Positions 46,804 to 58,794 of a stretch of 64,000 nt of DNA are shown here, piece after piece. Source of the stretch: Parastagonospora avenae f. sp. tritici 18332-5 (lineage: Eukaryota; Ascomycota; Dothideomycetes; Pleosporales; Phaeosphaeriaceae); contig JAFJTR010000063.1 of the NCBI GenBank assembly GCA_022559985.1, positions 62,001-126,000 of the forward strand. The letters are read 5' to 3'. The notes under the pieces are model-generated. The model worked only from the letters and a program-made list of their open reading frames with translations. It made no database searches and was not told the origin of the DNA. Both the position numbers and the translations under genes were made by a program. Numbering within the stretch: position 1 is the first letter of the stretch; each line of letters starts with the position of its first letter.

Positions 46804-47711
46804 TCACGCATACTTGGCGCCCACTAACAACCTCTCCATACTCTGCTCACTCATCCGCCCTTCACTCATCTGCCCTTCGCTCAACCACCCCTCGCTCTCC
46901 GTCTCCATCCCCATCTCCGTCTCAGTTTCCACCTCAACCTGCCTAACCGTCTCCCTCTCCTTCTCCTTCTTCTCCCACCTCCCTTTCGCCTCCTTCTCCA
47001 TCTCCATCAACCTGATCTCCTCCTCCCTCTGCACCTCCTTCTGCAACTCCATCGCATCCTCCAGCGCCCTGATCCCCTCCCTCTCCTTCTGCTGCTTCGC
47101 CGCCGCCCTTTTCGTGCGGCTGGAGATTTTCTTAGGAACGTAGTCGGGGTCCCAAAACGACCTGGTGATGGAGCATATTAGCTTCAAATTTCAGTGCCAT
47201 GTCTGCACGGGTATTTTGTTTGTAACCCAAGGGTAACTTACTCCCAGCACCCAACTCCAATGATACCAGCGAGGGTCAGCACGAAGACGAGACTCATGCA
47301 GCCGATGAATAGCTCGCCCATTTGTTTCTCCTTTTCGAGGTTCTTAGGCGCCCAGGCGTCGGGGATTTCGCTTTCGGCGACGACAGTGCCGACGCGAGTG
47401 GGGTGCCAGATGTGGCTCGAGGATGGGAGTTGGAATGGACGTATGGATGATTTGATAGACGATGTAAAGGCGGAGGTGGCCGATGGCGAGTCCGATTGCG
47501 TTGAATCTGGTGTCGACGTAGGGTCGTCGGATTGATGTGAACGCGAGATTGTTGATGTTACGAAGCTTGTAAAAGGAATCGAGGATTCGTCTGGGTTTAA
47601 ACTTGGTGACAATGTTTGTGGGGGTTTTGCTTCTTCTTCGCCATCTTCAACTTCATCTCGAGGAAGCCTTTCAAACATTGCCCCATTCTCGGCATGCTGG
47701 CGTAGTGTCAT
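46804..47711 (-). CDS. Uncharacterised single-pass membrane protein with coiled-coil tail
   Basis: Exons 47711-47242 and 47161-46804 join in phase (GA/G) to give 275 aa starting MTLRQHAENGAMFERLPRDE. The N-terminal 120 residues are Ser/Thr/Pro-rich. One hydrophobic helix follows (GELFIGCMSLVFVLTLAGII). It is followed by FWDPDYVPKKISSRTKRAAA and a strongly charged helix rich in K and E, a probable coiled coil. The last 40 residues contain EGWLSEGQMSEGRMSEQSME repeats. An alternative upstream start (47747) is less likely. No domain recognised. Confidence 0.72.
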
Positions 47712-48189
47712 GCTGCAAAATAAAAAGGTGGTACAATGCCAGCGCACGCAACCAGTTCAAAGAAGACAGTAACAGCTGAAGGGAAGACACACGACATTGA
47801 CAGATGGACGCAACGTTTGTACATGCAGAAGACGAGGGTACTTCGGAGTATTGGGGCCGCAGTTGCATGAAGTACCATATTTTGTGGTTCGCCCCCACCG
47901 CGTGACGATGAACCATAGATCGAAGGCCACTCCGCCCAATGATGTTGAGCATCGTCGCGCCTAGCAACGTACCACATTCGAAAGGTGGGACGATCGTGGG
48001 AAGATGAACGGGCAAAGCGTCTTGACGCAGTCAGGTCCAGAGATCAAGTTGGATGTGCATCGCAAACCGCGATGGGGGCGTACTTGCGAAACATGGGATT
48101 TTGATTTGGCTTGAAAGATCAGTTGCACAAATGAAGTGAGCAACGTTGAACCGAACGATCTATTTGCGTTCGGTGGAAGCGTAACATGT
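47712..48189. other. Intergenic, no gene recognised
   Basis: 478 bp between the pan6 stop and the start of the single-pass membrane protein gene. The 114-codon minus-strand frame (47671-48015) shows no family motif and no clear splice partner. Confidence 0.45.
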
Positions 48190-49296
48190 TCATTTGACAG
48201 GATCTAGCACAATGTTGTCAATCAAACGCACAGCAATTTGACCTCCGCCGACACCCAGCTCTTCGCCTGCTTGAGGCTCCTCAAGTGGCAGCATCTTCAC
48301 AGCGCCACTAAGGACAGCGCCTCTGGATTCATCTACTTCATTCACCTCTTCCATGGTGTCTGGGTCCGCTAGGCTGATGTAGTCGACCTGGAATTTTGCA
48401 CGATGACTCGACGCCAGGCCCTCCTGTTCGCGTAAGGTCGTGTCGCAGTGGTCAGCCGCAGGCCATAGTATGTCGCCTCGTAGCCGTTTCCCAGCTTTGT
48501 ACTGTGCCTCTGCCTTCCGCAGCGCTTGGTTGAGTACGATACCAACTGCGCGGCGGCGAGCACCGAGATAGACGTTCCGAGACGACAAGGCCAGTCCGTC
48601 TGCCTCTCGCGACGTGGGAATGATGCGCAAGTCCATATTCAGATGAAAGTCCTTGATCAGCTTCCTGATCACAGCAGTCTGCTGCACATCCTTTTGTCCA
48701 AAGTAGACTCGCTCTGGTGAGCAGATGTTGAACAGCTTCATGCAAACTGTTGCTACACCGCGGAAGAACACAGGTCTCGATGCTCCCTCAAGAAGTTGAC
48801 CCAGCGGGCGCATCTCTATGAAGCTTCCGACGCCAGGTATGCTACTATCAGGCGGCTGCGTAGGGTACATAGTCTTCGTGCTGGGTGCGAATACGGCGGA
48901 CACACGCCCTTTATCTGCGCTCGCCAACTCTTGGTCCAGCTTGCGTAGCATTTGCATGTCCGCTTCCCACGTCTTCGGATATGAAGCCAGATCCTCATTC
49001 AGACCGAATTGTGTCGGATTGACATATACTGTCACGAAGACATCGGTGTTCTCGGCGGCTGCGTGACGTATGAGGGAAAGATGCCCCTCGTGTAATGCGC
49101 CCATCGTAGGCACGAGGCCAACTGTACGATCTTCGAGAAGCAGGCCTCTCCGGAACTGGCGTAAAGGAGCTACATCGTGGAAGACGTGTGTGCTGGGCTG
49201 GGTAGACGCGTTTCGCAAGTGGAAGGTTGTGGAAAGGTAACGCGCGCCAAATCGCTGGGAAGGAGCTTTCGGCAGGCACGCGACATTCAAGAACAT
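48190..49296 (-). CDS. pan6: Pantoate-beta-alanine ligase (pantothenate synthetase)
   Basis: Joins pantoate and beta-alanine with ATP to form vitamin B5. 368 aa from MFLNVACLPK. Family motifs: LVPTMGALHEGHLSLI with the HxGH nucleotide site, VYVNPTQFG, FGQKDVQQTAVIRKLI and LALSSRN. The N-terminal 40 residues are Arg/Ser/Thr-rich and could be a mitochondrial presequence. Upstream, an ATG near 49390 followed by a GTAAAT donor, and CTAATCAG/CGCAG acceptors near 49317-49330, would splice in frame and add a short 5' exon. I kept the first ATG of the main exon. Divergent from dbp7. Confidence 0.92.
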   Translation of the reverse strand: MFLNVACLPKAPSQRFGARYLSTTFHLRNASTQPSTHVFHDVAPLRQFRRGLLLEDRTVGLVPTMGALHEGHLSLIRHAAAENTDVFVTVYVNPTQFGLNEDLASYPKTWEADMQMLRKLDQELASADKGRVSAVFAPSTKTMYPTQPPDSSIPGVGSFIEMRPLGQLLEGASRPVFFRGVATVCMKLFNICSPERVYFGQKDVQQTAVIRKLIKDFHLNMDLRIIPTSREADGLALSSRNVYLGARRRAVGIVLNQALRKAEAQYKAGKRLRGDILWPAADHCDTTLREQEGLASSHRAKFQVDYISLADPDTMEEVNEVDESRGAVLSGAVKMLPLEEPQAGEELGVGGGQIAVRLIDNIVLDPVK

Positions 49297-49880
49297 AGCC
49301 CTACATGTTAAAGACACTGCGCTGATTAGTCATGGGATATCATGGCTCAGCGTGAGGATATTTACCAGCTGTTCGTCGAAAGAGTGCCATAGCGGTATGA
49401 CGCGCTGTGGGGTTGAGGACTATATCTCTCTGCAGGACGTTAGATCACAGAGGGGGAGATGGTGACGTGAAGTTTGCCATGCAATGCGGATGAGCGGAAC
49501 ACGCATGCAAACTGTGCCATGTTGACGGTCAGTTGAGAAAGGCATGGAAGTCTCGTAACTACGACGCAGCTTCAGGTACGATCACGATCACGTGCCTTGG
49601 CGGCTCCAATTATGCACATGCTACGACAACACACGGCGTCCATGACCCTCACCCACCCGTATAGTACTGATGCGCTATGAAGCAACTGGCATTCATTATC
49701 GCAAGATCCCGAGGCATATCTCGTGGTCGTTGGAACTAGTGCCGGAGGAGAGTGAATCGCCGCAAATGTCCACGGGTCTGTGCTCAATCTGCTCCACCAA
49801 AAAGTTCCGTTCGAGATTTCGAAGGTCACTTTCCCCACCAAAAAGCGCTGCGCGAACAGCCCAAACGACACATAGCAAAC
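49297..49880. promoter_or_regulatory. Divergent promoter between pan6 and dbp7
   Basis: 584 bp between two outward-facing start codons. It may include a short 5' exon and intron of pan6 (about 49317-49390). No named element is evident. Confidence 0.5.
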
Positions 49881-52376
49881 ATGGCCGACGATAGCATGCT
49901 CCTCAATTTCTCCATACCCGAGACGGGTATCCTTTCCAGGCCCAGTCTGAAGGGCGGTAACTGGAGAGATCGCGCGGCTGCGAAGAAGGCAGCGCAGAAC
50001 TGGCATACCAAAGCCTCGGCTCGATTGACGGGAGAGAAGGTAGACAAGATCGCGAAGAGGACCGTAGAAAATGCAACAGATGTGAACCGCACACAGCTTG
50101 GTCAGAGAACAAGACGGGCTTCCAAGAGTCCTGAGGTGCACGAGGACATAGACAGGCCGGCAAAGAGAGCGCGCGTCAGTGGTGACTTCAGGCCCAAGTT
50201 GAATGAGAAGTCGGCGGCAGAGGCGGGCGACTACAGACCACAGATCAATCCTGGAGCGACGCAAAAACCGAGTGAACGACAGAGTGCGCCAAAAGGCGCA
50301 AAAGGTGGAAAGCAGGTTATCTCATCGCTCTTCACCTACAATCCCACATCAACCACAAAGTCGAAAGCTCCCGAGAAGCGACCCGACGAAGAACCGATCG
50401 AACCTTCAAATGCACCACTGAGCAGCGAGCTAGACACTTTTACGTCCCTCGGGATATCTACAACTCTTGCAGCGCATCTACTGAAGAAGATGGACCTAAA
50501 AGCACCGACGGCAATTCAGAAGGCAGCGATAACTCAGTTAGTCAAAGATGACTCGGACGCGTTCATACAGGCAGAGACAGGTTCAGGAAAGACGCTGGCA
50601 TATCTACTGCCAATCGTACAGAGGCTGATGGAGCTTTCGGCAAACATGAAGAAGAATAAGGACGACGATGCCGTCCAAAGGAATTCAGGACTTTTTGCCA
50701 TCATCATGGCGCCGACACGAGAATTGAGCAAGCAGATTGCGCTGGTCTTGGAAAAGCTATTGGGTTGCGCACATTGGCTGGTCGCTACTACAGTCATCGG
50801 TGGTGAGAAAAAGAAGTCTGAAAAAGCGCGACTGCGAAAGGGGATCAACATTCTGGTCGCAACACCGGGTCGCCTGGCAGATCATTTGGAGCATACAGAA
50901 GCTTTGGACGTGAGCAATGTCAGGTGGCTAGTACTCGACGAAGGAGATCGCCTGATGGAGCTCGGGTTCGAGCAGGAAATCCAGAAGATCGTTGGCGCTC
51001 TGAACTTGCGAATGCGCGGTAACAAGACGAGGATACCCGGTCTACCAGACAAACGAACTACAGTGCTGTGTTCAGCGACTATGAAGATGGACGTAGAACG
51101 CCTAGGACAAATCAGTTTGAAGGATGCTGTGCATCTCCGAGCGGATCCGACCGAGAAAGAACAGGAAGGCGATGAGTTGCAAGATGAGCGCTCGTACGCG
51201 CCTGCGCAATTGAAGCAGTCGTATGCTGTGGTTGCACCGAAGCTCAGACTGGTATCCTTGATCGCGTATTTGAAGCGTGCCTTCACACGGAAAGGATCGG
51301 TTATGAAAGCTATCGTTTTCGTGTCATGCGCCGACTCTGTCGACTTCCATTTCGACATTCTTACCAGTAACCTCGAGGAAGAAAAAGAGAAGGCAGGGGG
51401 CACGAAAGACGATGCTGACGAAAAGGATGACGATGACGAGCCCAAGAAGTCCACGAAAAAGCCAAAAGCCATACCTCAAGCCGATCCTACAAAGCTATCA
51501 ATCACACACGCTGAGTCGCCAGTACTCTCTCCCAAGTCGCATGCTGTAACAGCATATCGTCTCCACGGATCGCTCCAACAATCTCTTCGTACATCCACGT
51601 TAGCCCATTTCACCAAGAACAACGACGCCGCTGTCCTCATCGCCACCGATGTCGCATCCCGTGGTCTTGATCTTCCCAACGTTGATCTCGTCGTCGAATT
51701 CGACCCAGCCTTCGCCCGCGAAGACCATCTCCATCGAATTGGACGAACAGCCCGAGCCGGCCGTGACGGTCGCGCCTGCATCTTCCTGATGCCCGGCCCC
51801 GAAGAAGGCTACGTCGAGATCCTCAAAACCGACCGAAAAGATAACGAAGCCGGCATAACCATCACGCGACAAGACGCCGACGACATCCTTACCCGCGGCC
51901 TCGTCACCAGCGGCATCGCCACAAAAAATGCCTACATGGACATCGCCCAGGACTTACAACTCAACGTCGAGCGCTGGGCCCTCGCCTCGCCCGCACGTCT
52001 CGAATCAGCCCGCCGCGCGTTCCAAAGTCACATTCGCGCTTACGCTACCCACGTCGCTGATGAGCGCACGTACTTCGACATCAAGTCGCTGCACCTGGGT
52101 CACTTGGCCAAAGCATTTGCCCTGCGCGAACGACCATCTGGCATGAAAGCGCCCGGACTGCGCACGGGAGCTGGTCGAAACGATCGCACGCCGGCAAAGA
52201 TCCGTGGCGCGAATGCCGCGAGGATTGGTGCTGCAACGGTACCGAAGAAGACGGTCGATTTGGACATTCCCGATGCGAAGGATACGGAGGAGGCGGCGAA
52301 GATGAGGAAGGCGGTGAGGGCGAGAGAGAAGTTTATGAGGCATGCGGGTATGGCGGATGAGTTTAATTTGGGTTGA
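49881..52376 (+). CDS. dbp7: DEAD-box ATP-dependent RNA helicase Dbp7
   Basis: Nucleolar helicase for 60S ribosome assembly. Intronless, 831 aa from MADDSMLLNFSIPET. The N-terminal 190 residues are basic and disordered (KKAAQNWHTKASARLTGEK). Helicase motifs: AETGSGKT near residue 231, APTRELSKQ, ATPGRLADHLEHT, and VLDEGDRLMELGF with DEGD in place of DEAD near 352, a known Dbp7 feature. SATM, ATDVASRGLDLPNVDLVVE and HRIGRTARAGRDG near 617 follow. The C-terminal FIKSLHLGH-type region (YFDIKSLHLGHLAKAFALRE) is also typical. A GTG 43 codons upstream is in frame but not a plausible start. Confidence 0.94.
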   Translation: MADDSMLLNFSIPETGILSRPSLKGGNWRDRAAAKKAAQNWHTKASARLTGEKVDKIAKRTVENATDVNRTQLGQRTRRASKSPEVHEDIDRPAKRARVSGDFRPKLNEKSAAEAGDYRPQINPGATQKPSERQSAPKGAKGGKQVISSLFTYNPTSTTKSKAPEKRPDEEPIEPSNAPLSSELDTFTSLGISTTLAAHLLKKMDLKAPTAIQKAAITQLVKDDSDAFIQAETGSGKTLAYLLPIVQRLMELSANMKKNKDDDAVQRNSGLFAIIMAPTRELSKQIALVLEKLLGCAHWLVATTVIGGEKKKSEKARLRKGINILVATPGRLADHLEHTEALDVSNVRWLVLDEGDRLMELGFEQEIQKIVGALNLRMRGNKTRIPGLPDKRTTVLCSATMKMDVERLGQISLKDAVHLRADPTEKEQEGDELQDERSYAPAQLKQSYAVVAPKLRLVSLIAYLKRAFTRKGSVMKAIVFVSCADSVDFHFDILTSNLEEEKEKAGGTKDDADEKDDDDEPKKSTKKPKAIPQADPTKLSITHAESPVLSPKSHAVTAYRLHGSLQQSLRTSTLAHFTKNNDAAVLIATDVASRGLDLPNVDLVVEFDPAFAREDHLHRIGRTARAGRDGRACIFLMPGPEEGYVEILKTDRKDNEAGITITRQDADDILTRGLVTSGIATKNAYMDIAQDLQLNVERWALASPARLESARRAFQSHIRAYATHVADERTYFDIKSLHLGHLAKAFALRERPSGMKAPGLRTGAGRNDRTPAKIRGANAARIGAATVPKKTVDLDIPDAKDTEEAAKMRKAVRAREKFMRHAGMADEFNLG

Positions 52377-55053
52377 GGATAGCCATGAAAGGAGTGAATA
52401 TGATATACACGTGTTCTATCTCGCACTGGCATGGAGACTTGAGACCTAGTGAAGTGATGCACAAGCACAAGTTTACCCGTTTGACATGGAAAGAAAGTAC
52501 ATCACCGGCGCGAGCTGTTCTCGAACCCAGGCCCCTCCTTACATCCTGACAGCTAAACTCGAGCAAAATCAAAAAAGGAAAGATAGACTTCGTCCAAGGC
52601 AGATAGTAACTTACTCAGCAAGTAAGGTGTTGTGCAGCTACTTTCCTGATCATGATGCTGGATAATACGATATATATACTCGATGATGTGGTTGTTGAAA
52701 TCTCATGGTGGCATGTAGGTGCAAGATGTTAGTAAATACGGGCTTGCATATGAGGGCTGCCGCCTGGGCGATGACGCGTTGGTGAGTTGAGTAAAGGGGC
52801 GGAGGATGGTTTGGTCATGTGATCTCGGCTGCCTGGACGTCCGCCGGTCCACATGCTGGACACTTTGTTTCATTGCGAGCTACGTGTCGGTCCATCTTTC
52901 ATGTGGTGCAATTGGTTGTTTGGCTGGTTTAATATTATTCGCAACTATGATTGAGTGTTGCACAGTTATGCTTCACTACGCGCATACTGCTTCGGCTGAG
53001 CTTTGGCTGGCATCGTGTTCTGCTCATGTACGTAATTTGCATAGGAGCATACTGCTTTCACTGCTGAGGTCTGCCTTGCTTCATCTGCTGCTCAAATACC
53101 TATGGTTCTGATGTAACATAGAATATCTACGGCGCACGCTGTGGTGGTTAGGCGACATTACGTTCTTCTACTCCTCACACGTCCTGGAAATGCACTGTGT
53201 GCGGCAGTCATTGTCTCCGGTTTGTAGACCAATGATTGATGCTCAGGAGATATCCGGGGGTTGATATAATGCACGAATCCTCAAGCCAAGTTTATAGGTT
53301 TTGCGTGTGAGAAACATCGATTTCTGCCCACACACATTATCATTGCTCGGTAGTCATTATTTGGTCAACGTGGACCGAGGACGACTTGTAGTGAGCTTTA
53401 GCTTTTCATCTGTCGTAGATCTCCCTTACATTATCGTCTACTCACCCTCTAGCCCCTTCTCACCCCAGTCTCCGTCTCTGCAGAAACGCAAGATACGGTT
53501 CGTCTCGACCCGCGTCAGGCCTCGAGAGATCTCGCGGGAGGCATTGCTGTCAGCCCAATGCACACGGATGCGCTTGCCGAAGCATCGTCAGTGCGCGTAT
53601 TCGAATACGCCCATCAAGCAGGGTCCACAAGCTATAAAAAGCTTTGTGTGGCTTGACGAGGGTTGGAGGTGCAGAAATGGTGGTGGTGCTGTCGTGCCAT
53701 TGGCGGATAAATGAAATGCTCAATGCGTGTGGCGTTGGGAGCGTGGGGAATGCCGAGGTCTGTGTAGCACATGAAAGCGCCGGGTGGACACAAATTATGA
53801 GCTTGTCCCTGCAATGTTGTGCAGTCGGTAGGATGTCTGGTGTCGAAGTGGGGATGGAATCCGGCGGTAGACAGAAGGGGAGCCCTCGATACGGGGTACA
53901 TGTGAGGCGATATGAATCAGATCTTGGAAACGGCCAAAAAATGCAAGGACAGATTGAGAGACATGGGCCGTGAAGGAGAAATACCGGTGTGAGAATGGAA
54001 ATGGAGCAAGAGAGAAGACGAGCACTCAGGCGACCAACAGGAGGAGATGGAATGACAGGCTGAATGGCAGCAATTGAAAAAGCCTGGCCTGGGACGATCG
54101 ATGCAGACACCGTAGCTCTCGAGACCGAGCGTGCTATTGTCGTGCCATTCCCTCCGGCAACCGCCAACTGGACCGATCTGAGAAGTACTTTGGCAGCTTG
54201 TTGCACTCTCTTGTATCTCACCATTAGCGACAGCGAAAGACTGGGCCGTTAAGATCCTCGGGGGAGGTAGAATCAGACGAAGTTCATTTGAGATCTCACA
54301 AACAACCTTCAAAAAGATACGGGAAGAAGTGAACGCGATGTTGGAAAGACGAGAGCTGGTACTTGAGGCGCGCGGAATTGACGTCATATTTCGAATCTGG
54401 CCCAAGCTTTCCGTCATCTACACAACAACCTTAAACCAACATTCATGTCATCAGCAACCCATCAGCAACCCATCAGCTCTTATGCTTGCGCAAACATCAC
54501 GCCACGAGAACGACGGACTGTATGTCTCAACTACATAGTATACACCTTGAGCAGCCGTGCAAAACAAGAGTCAACGTATAAATCATGTCTCGACACCAGA
54601 AAAGGGGCTCTGACTGCATATGGTCGGTGCTATGGTTCTCATGTCGCCCGCTAAGGCAACTTTTCCTTTCGTGAGAGACACAAATGTGTGTGTAAGAGCT
54701 AGTTACTTGGTTTGTGGTGTTCGGGTTCCGGCATCCTTTTCTCGAGCTGGCCTGGGCTGTTCAGGGCCTGAGTGGTGAAGTACATGCTTAGAGTGCGATA
54801 CACAAGCCATCGCACATGGTGGGAAAATACTCCGTAGGATTATTCAAATCGCTCAGAACAATCCTGGATTTGCGATGCTCCTAACATCAGCCCTCCAACC
54901 AGTCAGATCGATCAGGAGCATCACAGTTTAGACACCGAGCGGTCTTGGCCAGTCTGGAGCAGCGTACGGAGACGTCGCTTCTTGCCGTCATGAGTATCTA
55001 CTGTTGCATCTACAGGGACCGCCGCCCGAAACGACGTGATGCGCACGTCGCGA

Positions 55054-55097
55054 AGCTATGCAGCTCAAGGGCGTCAGCTATGCAGCTCAAGGGCGTC
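55054..55097. repeat. 22 bp direct tandem duplication
   Basis: AGCTATGCAGCTCAAGGGCG plus two bases occurs twice back to back (55054-55075 and 55076-55097), followed by a partial third copy (AGCTATG). It lies in the gene-poor interval. Confidence 0.93.
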
Positions 55098-58000
55098 AGC
55101 TATGTAGAAACTGGCGGGGCATGGTTGAGACCTCTGCAGAAGTTGGTTACATTCAAGCAGCAACCATGTACGATGATACTCCTACGAAAGATATGCACCA
55201 GGAGTCACAGGGAATCAAGTCGCCGGCAGTTCTCAAGACGGTCTCAGCATATGCAGCACCCCCATTTTTCGACTTGACTACCGCATCAATGACGCTGCTG
55301 CAGCTGCTATTACCCATTCCCTGAAGTTGCAACGAGCTATCGATGAAGCATGAGGTCAAACTGGCATAGGCTTAGCGATGTCGGCGGATATCGATCTCTG
55401 ACCGTACTTTTAGCCTTTCAGGAACTTTACGGAAGCAGGCAGATGGATTGTAGGATCCATGTTCATCGGAGTATCGACCACTAAGTCGAAGAATGCAAAG
55501 ATGAAGGTATCGAGCAATGGCTTCCAACCGCACACTCCTCGTATGGTCCTCAGAGAACGCCCTTCGGCTTGTGGACACATGAGGGCAACGCCCCGAACAA
55601 TACTCTACCGATGTACCACCGTCCGTACTCAGTACGGTCTACACCTGCCAGCATTATCTTACGGATTAATGCAGATATAGGAACTTCTCCTGTGCCGCAG
55701 AGCAAACAAAAGAGTATGCAGTCAATACGTTGGTTTCCGTCTTAGTGAAGGCCTATTTGGGCTAATAGATGATAGTGAGCAGTAAACCTTCATTAGTCTT
55801 ATTGCTTATTTTCTCACATATACACCTATAGCTGTGTTGTTAATGGATCTTTGTTGAGGCATCTGCGCGCGACTGAGGACTAGGGCTGTTAACTAGTCAT
55901 CGGACCGAGCGTAACATTCACGTTGCAGTCACTGCACTTCATGCATATAGAATGCGGAGAACCTGTACTATGCATAGTGCGGTAAACCTACGATGCTTAC
56001 CAGGAACAGATTCATTTTTTACCGGAACATGCAGATCCCCCGGAATCATACCCTTGTCGTGCCGATGCGAGCTGGGACCTCATATGCTCCGCATGCGAAT
56101 CTCCGCCACCATGGCAATCGACACTATTGACGCATTGCGCAGCCAACGCAACCCCTTCGCTAGCTCGTTCATGCGGTAGTCGAACGATGCGTAGCCAAGT
56201 CTACCGTAGAACGGCAGGCTTGTTTCACGACTCCTTGCTCATACTGGTGTTGTCGAAAGTACCCCTGTGCTTCGGCAGACTACATCAGGCACAATGTTTG
56301 TTGCATACTGCCTCGTGTCGCTTGTATGCACAGCACTGAGCAGACTAGCTACCGCCATTATGTTTCGGCTCTTAAGATGCCGGCCTGTTACCGATTTGTA
56401 TATGAGGATTACGAATTCGATAAAAGTCCCGGACGAGATGAAACACTTCTTTCGAGACCCTAAGATATGATCAGCACACAAAACAAGCACGAACTCAAGG
56501 TTGCGGTTTGTGCTTAACACTTTGACCAGAGGAGCCAAGCTGTAATAACAGCAGGAACTATGAATGCGGAAGGCTTCTCGAATATTTTCAAATTGCCTAG
56601 GGCTCTAGGGCCGGTGGCCCAATATCCTGCCCGCTTATTGCAGCGCTTTTATGATGCCCATGAGGATATGCCCACGTGGCACCTTCGGGACCAGACAAAG
56701 CGGTTGGCTCAGCGCGAACCATACGAGCCGTTCGAATCCGGAATGCAGCGGGCGTCTCAAAACTTCTGCAATGTACTCCTGTTTTAACACTCTCAAACAT
56801 GTGACACCAGCCGTACACTACCCTTGGCGATGGCAGTATGTGAGCATTACTTGCAACGGGTATAATCTCAACCGACGTTTCTCCAAAACTTTCGGCTTAT
56901 GAGAAGCGTGTGCTGGTGTTCGCCATGTCATGCGAGCAGGCCGTCGACATGCTTTCTGAATTGCATGTACACGTACGTAACGTGTCTCATATCGCTAGAG
57001 TGACCCGATGTCCAAGAGGGCATGGACTTTGTACAGAGAGACCTGCCAGGTCTACCGCAGCTCCTACCTAGAGCATGGTAGTCACGCGCCACTCATTGAT
57101 GGGGATCGCATGTACATGATTAGGCTGTCCGCTATCAAGTTCTTTTGAAGCTAGCACGTGTAGCGCACTAGTGAGTGCTCTCTGAGATCCAGGACTTGGA
57201 GTGGGGAGAGCATGGGCAAGGTTTAGGATTGTGTATTTTCAGGGTCTCAAGTACCGTGTGGTACCTACTTAACCTTTCAAACCGCGATTGCGTGTTGTGC
57301 TGAACGCAGCCCCAGCTTCCACCCCTGCTACCCCAGACAGGGTGTTATCCGGGGTAGCGACCGTTTCTTCCTGGCAATCTCAGCTCGATGGCTCGAACAC
57401 CCTTCACCCTGATCATGTCTCGGAAATCTAGCCGATGAGAGCGAATCCAGCGACCAAGCGTTAGCTTGCGTTTCTTTTGAAAGGCCGGAGGGTCATGGCG
57501 CTCCTGTCAGCTCTGCTATGACGGCTGTCAAGTACCCGGATCAATGGTCAGTCTACGCCGCACAGGCGCCTTACATTCGCGATTCCACGCTATGACGCTG
57601 TCAGATAGTTTGTGCGTCCAGTAATGCGACAATATAGAGGCGTGTGCCCAGCGTCTTCAGGCGCCACAATGTTTTCAAGCCTTACACGAATTACGCATCC
57701 ACACCAATTCACGGGCTGACATCACACGGTGAGCCACGTCCCAACGGAACGGCCCTCCAGCCATCGCGGGCGGACTTGCGCTCTTATCCGTGAATTGCAG
57801 CCACTTCGACTACGTTAACCTCAACATCACGCCAGCGGGATTTCGATTATGTTCTGTTCGCCCTGGCGCGCCTATGCGGAAAACGCACCTACCTATATCA
57901 GAGTCTATTATATCATCGTGGCTGACGCCTTTCATGTACACCAAGACTTGCTCCGCGGCTTATTAGGCTAAACAAAGGCGCAAACCGAAGCGGTCAGACA

Positions 58001-58386
58001 GTCTACGCTTCGGTCGATTTGTGAAGCTGCCCTTTCTTGGAATTTCAATCTCGATCATGGAGATGATCGACGTTTGGCGAATAATATGCGAGCGCGTAAA
58101 CGTCGACAGGTACTTATCGGTACAACATGCGGGTGCGGGCAGCGTTGAGGATGGCAACCCTGGTAGTTCCCCACATTCTCCAGGCGCGGATCCCGCATGC
58201 AGTCGGTTGGACGTGCGTTTTGTCCTCGTGTCGGCCCCATCTTGTACAGCATCGCTTAGTTTCGAGCGTGGCTGCCGTCATATGTCCCATTTTCCGGGTT
58301 TGACTTAGGAGTGTCTGCACTCTGGCCACCACCGTACGGAAGCGTCAAGTCCGCCACGAACTTAACTCAGCCATGGAATGCACAGA

Positions 58387-58411
58387 CTTCCGTAAATTTA
58401 CACTACGGAAG
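58387..58411. repeat. Perfect 8 bp inverted repeat (hairpin)
   Basis: CTTCCGTA at 58387-58394 and its complement TACGGAAG at 58404-58411 around a 9-base loop. A further TACGGAAG occurs about 70 bp upstream near 58335. Function unknown. Confidence 0.8.
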
Positions 58412-58794
58412 TAGCCGATATCGCGACCGTCTTGGGGGCTGATCGATGTGACGGAATAACGAGTGCACTGCGATCTTTCAAGGCCTCCCCTTGACTCGAT
58501 CGCACCCAAACCGGTTCTAGAAGGCCACGGCGTAACGGCTCGTAAAGAACTGTCAAAGCGCCACTTTGTATCTGCTGTGACAGCCTGCCGCTACTTCGAC
58601 ACGTTACTCACAGTTGTAATACCGTTGATGACCTCAGCCTTTGGCAGAAGCTCTCAGATCGATGCGCACATTCAACGGCAGACGCACACAACGACCCGCG
58701 CATGCATGATACACGCTCTCCTACTGCCGTGACTCCCTCCGCGTCTTTTCGCTCACACTGTGCCCTATTGCCCTTGTGCAGGGGCATTGTGGGG

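Noticed and set aside
53550..54224. 224-codon minus-strand frame in the gene-poor interval
   Set aside because: Overlaps several other frames, has no domain motif, and shows no splice-supported extension.
56700..56750. tRNA-like boxes: TGGCTCAGCG followed by GTTCGAATCC
   Set aside because: The two boxes are only about 15 bases apart, far too close for A and B boxes of a tRNA gene, and no cloverleaf can be folded.
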